Below are positions 1-16,641 of a DNA stretch of 64,000 nucleotides, piece by piece. The notes below the pieces were generated by a model that worked only from the letters and a program-made list of their open reading frames with translations, did no database searches and had not been told where the DNA came from. This stretch comes from Monilinia fructicola. Its lineage: Eukaryota > Ascomycota > Leotiomycetes > Helotiales > Sclerotiniaceae. Position numbers and translations under genes: made by a program. Position 1 is the first letter of the stretch. Each line of letters starts with the position of its first letter. Where the stretch lies: the NCBI GenBank assembly GCA_008692225.1, contig VICG01000001.1:484501-548500 (forward strand), in the 5' to 3' direction.

Positions 1-130
1 ACTCGCTAAAAGGGGGGTTGAGTGAAAGTCAAGCCAAATCAAGCCAGATCAGATCAAATCAAATCAAATCAAATCAAAAGAAGAACTCAACACCACACCA
101 TAGAGACTCAAATCAAAAGAGTCAACTGGA

Positions 131-500
131 TCAATCAATCAAACATTCAAACATTCAAACATTCAAACATTCAAACATTCAAACATACAATCAAAACATA
201 GATTCAAGCTCTCAAGCTCTCAAGCTCTCAAGCTCTCAAGCTCTCAAGCTCTCAAGCTCTCAAGCTCTCAAGCTCTCAAGCCTTCAAGCCTTCAAGCCTT
301 CAAGCCTCCAAGCCTTCAAGCCCTCAAATACCGAACCACCCAACCCCAAATGATATAATATACTACACCCCCCCCGCCCCCCCCGAACCATTCAATCCAA
401 ACAAGAAATACCCTCGCTATGCCATGCTATGCCATGCTATGCTATGTTGTGCCATACCATACTATGCTATGCTATACCGTGCCATGCCATGCCTTGACCC
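131..500. repeat. Tandem minisatellites and pentamer-like repeats
   Basis: Three short arrays sit at the left edge. An 8-bp unit (ACATTCAA) runs about 141-186. A second 8-bp unit (CAAGCTCT), drifting to CAAGCCTT, runs about 202-325. A TATGCCATGC-type repeat runs about 418-490. A C-rich run (C8-G-C8-like) lies at 367-385. Reading frames across this stretch are products of the repeats and show no domain. Confidence 0.85.
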
Positions 501-638
501 AACCCGAGACTCCTACCCTTATAACTACAGTGGAATTAATTACCATGCAAAGATGCCTATATGCCCAACCCATCCTATATCTCTATCCACAAAGTACCTC
601 TATGCCAATCGCCCATCCAGCCATCCATCTGAGATAGT

Positions 639-3600
639 CTAAAACGCCATTCCATAGATTATTGTTTCGCTCCATTTTTTTCTTCTTCTTCTCATTTCTT
701 TGAGTGACAACCCAGTCAGGCAGGGCTCAATCATCCCCTTCAGATCGGCGCACTGTCTCTTCTCTCCCACCCCAGCCCTCTCATCCTTCCCCCCTTCCTT
801 TGCCCTATCTAATACCATACCCTTCACTAGCCATCTATCCATCTCCGGTACCAACTCCCCTATGCGAAATGGTTTCGTGACTACACTATCCATCCCCGCC
901 TCTTTCGCTCTCGCAATTTGCTCACTTCTCGCATTGGCCGTAACAGCTATGACTGGTACCCTCCCCTTAACCTTCCCCTCCCTTTCCCATCTACGTATCT
1001 CCTTTACGCACGTAAGACCATCCATTATAGGCATCTCGAGATCCATCAATATAATATTACATGGGATACCTGGGACATCTTCGGGTAGGGTAGCAGAAAA
1101 TGTTGATTTTTCAAGAAATTCGAGGGCTTCCAAGCCATGATTTGCGACGCTGACAATACACCCTGCGCTGCGGAGCTGTTTGCTTAAAACCTGATAATAG
1201 TTAGCCCAAGATCCTAAAAGTGCCAAACTGCCATTTACCTTTTGATTGACAATATTGTCCTCCACGATAAGGATATGCTTTGGGGTTGACGAAGCCGGAC
1301 TTTGAGAACGACGAGTTTTCAAAGGACGGCTAGGACCTTTAAGCCGAGCGAGAGAATTGTTTGTGATGATATTGTTTTGGGCTTGAATATCCATTTGTGG
1401 GGCAATAGAATTCTTATCATCAGGAGGATCGCAGCGACGAGTGCGAATGTAAAATGCAAAGGTGCTTCCAACCCCTGCTTTTGAAGCCACACCTATTTGA
1501 CCACCCTGAAGCTCCGTAAGCTCTCGAGAAATAAAGAGGCCGAGACCGGATCCGCCGTATTGAACGTGCGTTCGAGGTGAGGCCTGAGAAAATCTCTTGA
1601 ACAGGAGGTTGCGTTCACTTTCATCGAGACCACGTCCGCTATCTTTGACCTCGACATGTAGATAGATAATCTCTCCATCTCCCCACTCGCTCTCTGGGGT
1701 GTGTTCTTTGTGACTACTATTTCTCGAAAGGTAGACGAGACCTGGTGTGCTAGGAGGCTCGAGCGCTGCGCTCACTGTTATGGCAATATTCCGTTTTGGT
1801 TGAGTTTGTGTAAATTTAATCGCATTTGTGACGAGATTAATGAGAACTTGTACTAATCTACTGGGATCCAGCTTGATCCAGTCGATACCGAGCTCCTCGA
1901 ACGAGGACGATACATGAAATCTTAGAGCCACATCACTCTTCTGTAATTCTCCATCGAATATCTTTAGTGCGTTTTTGATGATGAGCAACGGTTGTACTTC
2001 GGTGGGAGTGACGAATAACAGATCAGAATCCAATTTGCTCAGCGTGAGAATATCATCAATGATTCTTTTCTGATGTTGCGCACACAGTACAATGGTTGAA
2101 GCTGCATCTGCATATCCATGAACCGCCTCTCTTGGAAGTACGATGTCATTAGTACCTCCGTCGAATTCTTTGACCGACATTCCAATCATATCAGCACACT
2201 GAATAATGGCTGATAATGGATTCCTCATTTCGTGTGATGTCATATCGATAAAATTCTCTTGTTGTCGTTTCAACTCAACTGCCTCTAGCACTTTTCGTTT
2301 CTGGAAATCCTCTGCCCATTTTTGTCGACTGATATCAGTCAAGCAGCCCAAAACACCGACGACTCTACCATCATCAGACTTTTCTGGATATGCAGCGGCT
2401 ATTATCCAAGCTGGACCATCAATTTCCTCATCTCCAATCTTGTCGGCACTCTTAAAGAGTGCTCGTAGGCGAATTTCAAACGAGACAGGTTCTCCAGCCA
2501 TAAGTCTTTCCCAGTGTGCATCCATCATGGGCCAGTCTTCAACCAGAAGAACATTGTACCAGCTCTTCATAACAGACTTGTCAGCAAATTCAAATTCGTA
2601 AGAAAGAAAAGAAAGAAAAGTAAAGGGTGTTGCAGATGCGTCGAAGCCGATGAGCTGTGGAACGCCAGCCAAATGACAAATCTTTCGGTTCTAACTAAGC
2701 GCCCAAGAATTGTTTGTACATGAAATAGTAACGTATCCAAGTCACAAAGATGCAGTATGAGAATTCCGGATCCACTTGGACAACCATCTAAAGATCTACC
2801 AACATTGATTGAGCTGCGAGCATTCCGTCCGAAGTTGGATGAAGGACTTCTTGTGATGAAAACCTCACACACGGCGGGCTCTGGATACTACACCATAGTT
2901 TGAAACAAATCCAAACGTGTGTGAATCAACACACTTAAACGGGGGTATAAGTAAAGAAAGAGGCAATAACATACCATTGGCGTGGTTAAATTTCTGGGGT
3001 ACTCTGTTAAATTGTAATAAACCTCATTAGCATAAACCATTCTTCCATCGACATCAATATGGAACATTCCAACGGGAGCTAAATCAGCCATGCGTCTAAA
3101 GCGACTTTCAATCTCCGAAGCCTCATGAGCTTGAATCTCGAGTTTCCTGGAAAGTCGATTCCGATCTTGATAAGCATGTTCGGCGGCCATTCGGCCACGT
3201 TGAATCTCATCTTCAACCAGTACAGCCGCAGCCATTGAGGTGGCGAGTTGTCGACTGAGGAGTTGAATGAATAATCTATAATCGTCATCGTACTTTCGTC
3301 GAGCATTAAGTCCAATGATAAGGAAGCCAAGAACGTTATCGGTAGTTGCTCTGATTGGCAAGAAAACAACTGTATCCCAAGCAAGCATACCCTGGAGAGC
3401 TGCGATCAGGGGTGCCGGAATAGTGCCGTCTTCCCGATGTAAGAGCGTAGGCGAATCTGATTTCACAAGCTCACTGAAACTTGGCAGGAATTCATCCATA
3501 GGGTACTCGGAGTTGATATGTTTCGGTACTGTCTTCTCGGCATCGGGAACTCTCACCGAACCTTCTAGGACCCAGTTCGAGTGATGACTCAATGCCGAAG

Positions 3601-5016
3601 ATTCGGAAAGGGTTTCGTTCACATCGTTGCCGGCGGAGTATAACAAAGCATAAGGTAAATCCGGATGGTCTAGTTCGAGTCCTCGTAAAAGCTGCCGCCA
3701 AAAATCCTTGGGTTCTCGAGATGACGCAATGAATTGCCCGAGTCGTAATAGAAATATCATTCTGCGATCTGCAACCACTTGCCTGGTGGTGTCAAACACA
3801 GGATTGTAACTACATGCCAAATCAGTGCGGGCCTTCAAACCATGTATCAACGCATGAGGAAGCTGTAGACTTACAAGGCAAGATTACAATCGTAGCTGTT
3901 GCAACTGAAGGGTAGAACTGATATGGAATAATACGTCTCTTCCAAGTATCCATGTCTTTCGATAAAAAATCTTGCATCATCCTTTGTCGAAGCCTTACCA
4001 GTTTCATATGCCTTCTCGAAGATATTTACAAAAGCATCTTCAATCTCAGCCCATGCTTCCGAAAAGGGTTTTCCCATCATCCCTGGATGTTTCTGTCCTG
4101 TGACGAGCATGTATGGTTCGTTGTACATCGTAACTCTGGTCCGGCCCCAATACATAGCGGCAGGCCTTGGGTCTGACATGAGAAAATTGCACATCCTACG
4201 CAGCTCAAGTGGCCAAGAATCTATGGGGCCAAGTTCTGTAGATGCCCAATCAAAATCGAGGAAAAACCGTACGTGAGGTGACAATTCTACTATTGTATCT
4301 GGTGCTAATATATCGAATGGACCAAGTGTAGTATTATCTACTTCCAGAGCCTCCTTTAAAGTGACCGGCTCCTGTGCTGGTGGAAAGATTGATATTGTAT
4401 CCTCCCGATGCAGTCGATATGCCTCCAATTGAGATTCCAGCGAGGACTTCAGAGCGTCGCCAGATTTCGACATGGGTCGTGTGCCTTTGGAGGGGACAAG
4501 GTTTGCGATCGATGTATCATGGGTTTGTCCACGATAGCATCTATCCTTCCTCCCACATCTCCGGCAATGACCCTCCATCTCTTCTTCAGGGTTTGCGCCC
4601 GTCCATCTCACTCCACAATATAGGGTTATAGGTATCTTTCCATCGCTGAAGTCCCCCCCTGCCCACTCTAAAAATCCCCTGTGCTTTGCGTCTTTCGTCG
4701 CCACACCCAAATCGAGAGATTCTCCCACTTTACTTCCCAGCACTTGTAATTCCTTTAACCGCGGGTTCGTATAAATTGGTGTCGTCTCATCCGGCCTCAT
4801 GAGGTCGAGGATAAAGACCGCCCGCTCATCCGATTCGAGTAACTCGAGAACTCCTATATTATTCAAATCATCCTGCGGCATGAGAGGACTCAAAAGTGGA
4901 TCCACCACTACCGATGTGATCTGGGCTGGATCTTTTGCTTCTTCATTCTTCGAGGAGGATAGGGCGAGACCGTTCAATACCGACGGCAGATTTTCCATGG
5001 CAAAGATCTGACGCAT
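639..5016 (-). CDS. Hybrid sensor histidine kinase (PAS/GAF-HisKA-HATPase-REC)
   Basis: Four exons joined as 5016-3875, 3809-2975, 2564-1239 and 1190-639 give about 1284 residues. The N-terminal third (to about residue 380) has a PAS-like region and a Cys-rich patch (CRRCGRKDRC). Exon 2 holds a GAF-like region (VFLPIRATTDNVLGFLIIGL) and a PAS-like start (APVGMFHIDVDGRMVYANE). Exon 3 has the H-box FIDMTSHEMRNPLS, with the phospho-accepting His near residue 770, followed by an ATPase domain with the N-box (NLVTNAIKF) and G-boxes (DSGRGL, GSGLGL). Exon 4 carries a receiver domain whose likely phospho-Asp is in ILMDLEMPIMDG (about residue 1151). The family autophosphorylates on His and relays through Asp to a phosphotransfer protein and response regulators; the stimulus cannot be read here. 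The 48-nt intron at 1191-1238 is in phase and lies inside the receiver domain (NQK|VLSK). The 410-nt intron at 2565-2974 is long for a fungus. No frame breaks are seen. Confidence 0.9.
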
Positions 5017-8741
<3,725 letters not shown>

Positions 8742-10370
8742 TCAGTTAAACTCCTCGAAAAATGCCAACATCTTCTCGTGAAACCAGTCTTCTTCCTGGA
8801 TAGGTATGGCGTGTCCATCGCCTTCTCGAATTTCCGGTTTGCCGGGGTGGAGAAAGGCAATCAGCTTTTCTCCATGGGGAACGGAAATGAGTTGGTCCTT
8901 GGTGCCGCTGCATAGCGTGTCAGTTATCTTTCAGTTGTTCGTGGAGAAAAGAATCGAGCCAAGGGAAGGGTGTACTCACTGCATAACGGCAATTCTCTCT
9001 CTCCCTACTTTATCTCCTAATTCCTTGAGTTGTGCGGGGCTCTTATGATGCCACCCAGCTGCAATTGCCTGAAGAAGGAACCCGACGGTCTTGAAAGAGT
9101 CGGGATCAAGTCGCTTCTTTAGTTCGGCCGCAGCAAAAGCGCTCGTAGTTTGTGGAGAAGCGTGCGTAGGGAAAAGGATGTCCTGGTGGAGGTTCAACCA
9201 AGGGTGTCGACTCGGCGGGCAGATGGGCTAATTGTGCTGTTGTTAATGGAGTGGAGGAGAGAAAGCCGATGGCTGGAAAAAACGATAGCAAACTGGATGG
9301 CAAGGTGGTATGGATTGTGTTAAGAAGGCAAGAAAAAGGATAAACGAACTAGTATCTGGTAATGATAGCCAGGAGGCGGGGAACAGTGACAAAGATGCAT
9401 CGAGAACAGATCGATCGAGTGGCTTGGGGACGAACATCATAACTCTCGTGCGCAAATTTTCAAAAAAGCTGGTGGTGTTTTCGATATACGCGCACGTGGA
9501 AAGCAAGTTGAGAGTGGCAATTCGATTTGGTATCATCAATGCCTGTGGGGATTATCAACACCATGTACCCAGTAGCTATCACGCATGGAAAGGAACTCAC
9601 CAGTTCTTGTGCAATCATCCCCCCCCATACTTACACCCGTGATGTTCAACTGTCGATCCTCCGTCCAACCTAGATGATCGAGTAGCTCGATACAATCCTT
9701 GGCCATTTCCGAAGTAGAATATCTGAGCAGGGGGGTGTCTGATGCACCCATACCTCGATTGTCAAACACCAGCGAAGAATACGTATCTCCTCTTTCGTGA
9801 CCAAAGTACAAGGTCTGTCTTTGCCATGTTGACTTGTTGGAACCTAAGCCCATGATCCACTGGACGGCGACATAAGATTAGAAGATGGATCACGTGAATA
9901 TATAAACTGAGTTGAGCCCGACGTGTTCCAAGCTTCAGCACGTGTAGAGAGAAGCGATGACGGGTAGAGTTCGATTGTCGTAGATATGATGGTATGCCAT
10001 GAACATCTACTCCAAAGTCTTGAGATCTTTCCCCATTACCACTCGCTCCGCCATGCACTTGCATACGATGGTTGCACCAAAGCTCAGAATCGTCAACTTA
10101 CCACAACCTTCGTTTCTCCACTCCCATGAACTTCCCAGTCAATATTGAAGGGACCTCCTCTCCCCTTCCCAACGGGCAACTTTCCACGTTGCGTAGGCGT
10201 GAGCCTCCATATCGTGTCTGGATAAGACTTGTGCGCAAGGATTTCCGCCACGCTTGGCCGTTTATCAGCGGGTGGTTCGCTGGAAGATATCCAAGATTAG
10301 CTCTCAATTCTTTGGCGACACCTCCTCACATGTCTTTGGGGATGTACGGGATATCTTACACTTGGCCCAT
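8742..10370 (-). CDS. Alpha/beta hydrolase family protein (two apparent frameshifts)
   Basis: Six exons can be assembled: 10370-10360, 10279-10102, 9859-9601, 9542-9350, 9236-8980 and 8907-8742. The 11-nt first exon (ATG GGC CAA GT) splices into the frame reading EPPADKRPSVAEILAHKSYP. The fold is shown by WIMGLGSNKSTW (oxyanion strand), DNRGMGASDTP, the nucleophile elbow GVSMGG, a late Asp in HGTKDQLI and a late His in GDGHAI. Together these make a Ser-Asp-His triad, so it is probably a soluble hydrolase of unknown substrate. Two homopolymers break the frame. C8 at 9619-9626 should be C7, right in the nucleophile elbow. A4 at 9135-9138 should be A3, restoring YERFAAAELKKR. The join between exons 4 and 5 uses a weak donor (GTTCGT) and is the least certain. 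It is either an intact gene with sequencing errors or a recent pseudogene; I favour errors. Confidence 0.8.
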
Positions 10371-10440
10371 GATGTATGTCGGGTGTTGAGGGGATCTCAA
10401 AGTAGGATTCAATTTGAATGGTCGGACGGAATGTGTTGTT

Positions 10441-10472
10441 GATGAGTGAGTGAGTGAGTGAGTGAGTGAGTG
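10441..10472. repeat. GAGT tetranucleotide run
   Basis: A short GTGA/GAGT run lies just upstream of the hydrolase start, in its likely promoter or 5' leader. Confidence 0.8.
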
Positions 10473-11077
10473 TTTGATGCAAAACCTGGAACGAAGTGTG
10501 ATCGCTGATCTCAATCTTGAAGGCGCTAAGAATCCGATGATTCAATGTTTCATTTTTTCTTCTTCTTCTTTACCTCTTCTTTCGGTTTACTTCTCACCTT
10601 TTTCCTCAATTCTACAATAACTTTTCACACATTTGCTACATTCGTATAAATAAATTGTTGATACTGGGGCCCTGCGCTCCCCGGATCCTTGGCTTTTAGA
10701 GGAAGTGTAGTATAGAGTAGGCCTGATTCGGAGCGCAGCTTAAAGCCGGCTTGCCCTTTCAATCCTAATTCTAATTCTAATAATTTTAATACTTTTTATG
10801 TAGTTTTTTTATAATATTATTTAAAATATTATTTTTAATACTATTTATATAGTATTTCTATAGTATTATTCTTAGTATTATTTTATAACTTTATTTATAA
10901 TTTTTCTCGATTTTTTTTAAGTATTATCTATAATATTTATCTCGATAGAATTTATTATTTCGATTAAATATATTAATTATTATTTTATTTAAGTATACTC
11001 GAGCGCCTTTTTGTTGGGAAGTAGCCTTCCTATTAAGGTGACATGACTAGACAAGCTAGTTTTAAACGGAAAAGATC

Positions 11078-11246
11078 TATTACGATCATATACTAAAGCG
11101 AGTTAATAGAGATTAGTTAACGAGAATAAGAAAGCTAAAAAGAGAAGAGATCTTTAGGCCCGGGGAGCTTTAGAGATCTCTTTTATATACAGTATCGCTT
11201 AGCGTAATGAGATATTATATACGTAAAGCACGTAATATTCGTTATA
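11078..11246 (-). mobile_element. Solo LTR (162-bp family), RIP-altered copy
   Basis: The unit runs from TATTACGATCATATAC to ATTCGTTATA. By comparison with the intact copy at 13066-13227 its ends would have been TG and CA, and both now read TA. Flanks are AGATC on the left and GGATC on the right, a 5-bp target duplication with one G/A difference. The strand given is opposite to the copy at 13066-13227. Confidence 0.65.
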
Positions 11247-11433
11247 GGATCTTTAATTCTTTTCTTTTCTCTTTATAAATAATTATATTATTTTAATTAA
11301 CCCCTCTATTCCTCATTTCTCGTTATACTTTTAAAAGACGTATAGAGGAATATAAAACTTATAATTATTTAACGAAACTTTTATATAATTTATAAGTATT
11401 ATAGATTTAGTATTCTAATATCTTCTTATAGAG

Positions 11434-11494
11434 TGTAACGAATATCACGTGCCTTAAGCATATAATATTTCATCACGCTAAGCGATATTATATA
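11434..11494 (+). mobile_element. Truncated 162-bp-family LTR interrupted by a MITE
   Basis: Starts TGTAACGAATATCACGTG, the same end as the copy at 13066, and matches that copy for about 60 bp through CATCACGCTAAGCGATA. It then stops abruptly at the TA where the MITE begins. The other part of the LTR is not found beyond the MITE, where an AAT run starts. Confidence 0.65.
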
Positions 11495-11648
11495 CTAGCA
11501 CTCGCGGAAAATAAATTTTCAGACTATGGATTCTTCGAATTTTATTACTTAATGGGGGCTAGCCCCCAAACCCCAATCCTCACTTCGTTCGAGGCTTATA
11601 AAATTCTACGAATCCATAATCTAAAAATTTATTTTCCGCGAGTGCTAG
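11495..11648. mobile_element. MITE with 51-bp terminal inverted repeats, TA target duplication
   Basis: The 154-bp element begins CTAGCACTCGCGG and ends CCGCGAGTGCTAG. The outer 25 bp of the inverted repeats are perfect and the match continues with a few differences to about 51 bp (11495-11545 against 11598-11648). It is flanked by TA on both sides, as expected for Tc1/mariner-type insertion. The centre is about 50 bp, with a GGGGGCTAGCCCCC palindrome, and has no coding capacity, so it would have depended on a transposase elsewhere. Confidence 0.85.
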
Positions 11649-11854
<206 letters not shown>

Positions 11855-11984
11855 AGAAATAAATTTTTTTTAAAATCCTAGAGAAGCTTTATAGTTTTTA
11901 TATATTTCTTAATATATTTTTAATTATATATAAGATATATAAAGTATTTATTATAATTATAATAATAAGCTTCTTTATTTATTT

Positions 11985-12533
11985 ATTATTTATTAGTTAT
12001 TATCTATTATTTATTATTTATTATTTATTATTTATTATTTATTATTTATCATTTATTATTTATTATTTATTATTTATTATCTATTATTTATTATCTATTA
12101 TTTATTATTTATTATTTATATTTATTATTTATTATTTATTATTTATTATTTATTATTTATTATTTATTATTTATTATTTATTATTTATTATTTATTATTT
12201 ATTATTATTATTTTATTATTTATTATTTATTATTTATTATTTATTATTTATTATTTATTATTTATTATTTATTATTTATTATTTATTATTTATTATTTAT
12301 TATTTATTATTTATTATTTATTATTTATTATTTATTATTTATTATTTATTATTTATTATTATTATTTATTATTTATTATTTATTATTTATTATTTATTAT
12401 TTATTATTTATTATTTATTATTATTTATTATTTATTATTTATTATTTATTATTTATTATTTATTATTTATTATTTATTATTTATTATTTATTATTTATTA
12501 TTTATTATTTATTATTTATTATTTATTATTTCG
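11985..12533. repeat. 7-bp minisatellite (ATTATTT), about 540 bp
   Basis: The unit ATTATTT is repeated about 75 times with occasional 3-4 bp slips and a few T/C variants near the left end. Confidence 0.95.
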
Positions 12534-12539
12534 AAATAA

Positions 12540-12760
12540 AATAGGCCTTTATGAAATAGGCGGAATGGAATGGCCGGAATGAAATGGGCCGAAATGGAAT
12601 GGGCCGAAATGGAATGGGCTGAAATGGTTGACCACCTTCGAAATGGCTGAAATGGTTGATCACCTTCGAAATGGCCGAAATGGTTGGCCACTCTTCGAAA
12701 TGGCCGAAATGGAATGCGTCGAAATGGAATGAGCCGAAATGGTCGGAATAATTAAGCTCC
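12540..12760. repeat. Degenerate GAAATGG-rich minisatellite
   Basis: Irregular repeats built from GAAATGG and GGAATGGGCC words continue for about 220 bp. They are more GC-rich than the flanking arrays. No coding signal is seen. Confidence 0.75.
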
Positions 12761-12959
12761 GAAGGTAGAACGGAAAGTCGGCATCAAAAATTAAGGTTTT
12801 TCGCTTACTAATGCTCGACCAATTAAAATTTTCGCGGAATTTACTTATGACCAATCACACGAGCCGCTAAGGATTTAAGGTTTATGTTTTTGCATTTTTG
12901 AACCTCCTATAGTACAGGTATAATAATCACATGACATAACAAATTGATAAACTAAGATT

Positions 12960-13405
12960 CTTCGAATTCATAAAAGAGATCTTTAAGTCTTTTAAAAATC
13001 TCTTTTCTTTTTAGTTTTTATTACGATCACATACTAAAGCGAATCAATAAAGGTTAGTTAACTAGTGTGACGAATATCACGTGCCTTAGGCACGTGATAT
13101 CTCATCACGCTAAGCGATACTGTACATATAAGAGATCTCTAGGTTCCCTAGAGATCTCTTCCTTTCTTAGCTTTCTTATTCTAGTTAATTGATCTCTATT
13201 GATTCGCTCTAGTATGTAATTGTAACAACTAGAATAAGAAAGCTAAAGAGGGAAGAGATCTTTAAGGAACCTAGAGATCTCTTATATGTACAGTATCGTT
13301 TAGCGTGATAAGATATCACGTGCTTAAGGTACGTGATATTCGTCACAGCTTTCTTATTCTAATTAATTAACCTCTATTAATTCGCTATAGTATATAATCG
13401 TAATA
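12960..13405. mobile_element. Triple-nested solo LTR stack (162-bp family)
   Basis: Three copies are nested. The innermost copy, 13066-13227, is 162 bp, begins TGTGACGAATATCACGTG and ends TTGTAACA, and is flanked by ACTAG on both sides. It sits inside an opposite-strand copy, 13019-13065 plus 13233-13347, also 162 bp in sum, with ends TA (RIP-altered TG) and CA and flanks GTTTT/GCTTT. That copy lies inside a third, oldest copy, whose parts are about 12970-13018 and 13348-13405. The alternating orientations make a long potential hairpin. TG...CA ends and 5-bp duplications are LTR-retrotransposon hallmarks; no internal region remains. Confidence 0.75.
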
Positions 13406-14705
13406 TAAAGCTTTTATATTATTAAAATTTACTTTTAAAGAATACTAGTATTATAAAGTTAGTAATTATAGAAAATCTAATAGTTTATTAATATTTTAAT
13501 TTAAATCTCAACGGTATTCGAATTTCGAAAATTAAAATTATAATAAAATAATATATCTTTTAATATTTCTTTAAATATTTTAAGTATTTAATAATGTTTA
13601 TTTTATTAATATATATATTAATATAAAGAATAAAATATTTAAAATTTTAATAATAAAATATACTTATATAATCGAAATAAGCGAATTTACTCTTTAAAAA
13701 TTAGTAAATTCTCTTCAATTTTTTACCTTATTTATATATATCTTTAAAGTTAATAAATATATTTAAACTTTAAAATATAATATATACGATTTAGCTTCTT
13801 ATTATTATTTTATATAATTTGTTAACTTTCGCTTTAATATTCATTAAGTTATTTAAAATAAAAAAAATCTCTATCTTTTTCTTAATTATTTAATATTTAT
13901 AAATTTTATAATATTATTATCTATTTAAAAATTAACTTTTGTAATTTAAAAGTTTTATAGCAAGTTTAAAAACACTAAACCTATAATAGCTATAAATTAT
14001 ATTTAAGATTGTATTAAAGTTTTATTAAATAATTAATTCTATAAGTTTTATATTTACGTATACCTCTTTTAAAACCCGCTCGAGTAATATAATTAATAAG
14101 AATGCTCAAATCGAGCTTCACTTTAACGCCGATTAACACCGAACATCAATTTTCTCACACTATACTTGTATACACCAAATATAAGTATACACACATTACA
14201 GTAAGAATTAGGAGTCGGCAAGCCGATAATCAACCTTGGAAGTGAGAGTGCAGTCAAATGCGTTAAAATCACGTGGATCACTAGGAGGCGTCCGTGCCCC
14301 CACTTATACAACACCCTGTTCATCTCTCTTTCAACACGAGTAGCAAGTTAATTCTTCATCACTCATTATTTGCATCATTTTCTAGTGAATGAGGCTATTT
14401 ATAAATGCTTTGGATCGCACCTTTGTCCCAGATGTCGACCTATCAAATGGCAGGGCGATGAGTTACTCAACTACGGTGATAGATCTCAAGCTCTGGTCAC
14501 GATATTTGTGACTCACTACTCAAGGCAATATCAGCCCTCTGAAGCACTGGACCTACATACGCCTCGAGATCTTTAGCATCACTATTGGCATCTCAGAGTC
14601 AAGACACTGCACCAATATTGAGGGCACATGACCGAAGCAAAAACTTGATGAGTTTCATCGACTAATATTACTCTTCACTCCGAATTGTCTGTTCCCTCAA
14701 TTTGA

Positions 14706-16641
<1,936 letters not shown>

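Noticed and set aside
18..353. 111-codon open frame at the left edge
   Set aside because: Almost entirely translated tandem repeats (SSSQALKL-type); no gene signal.
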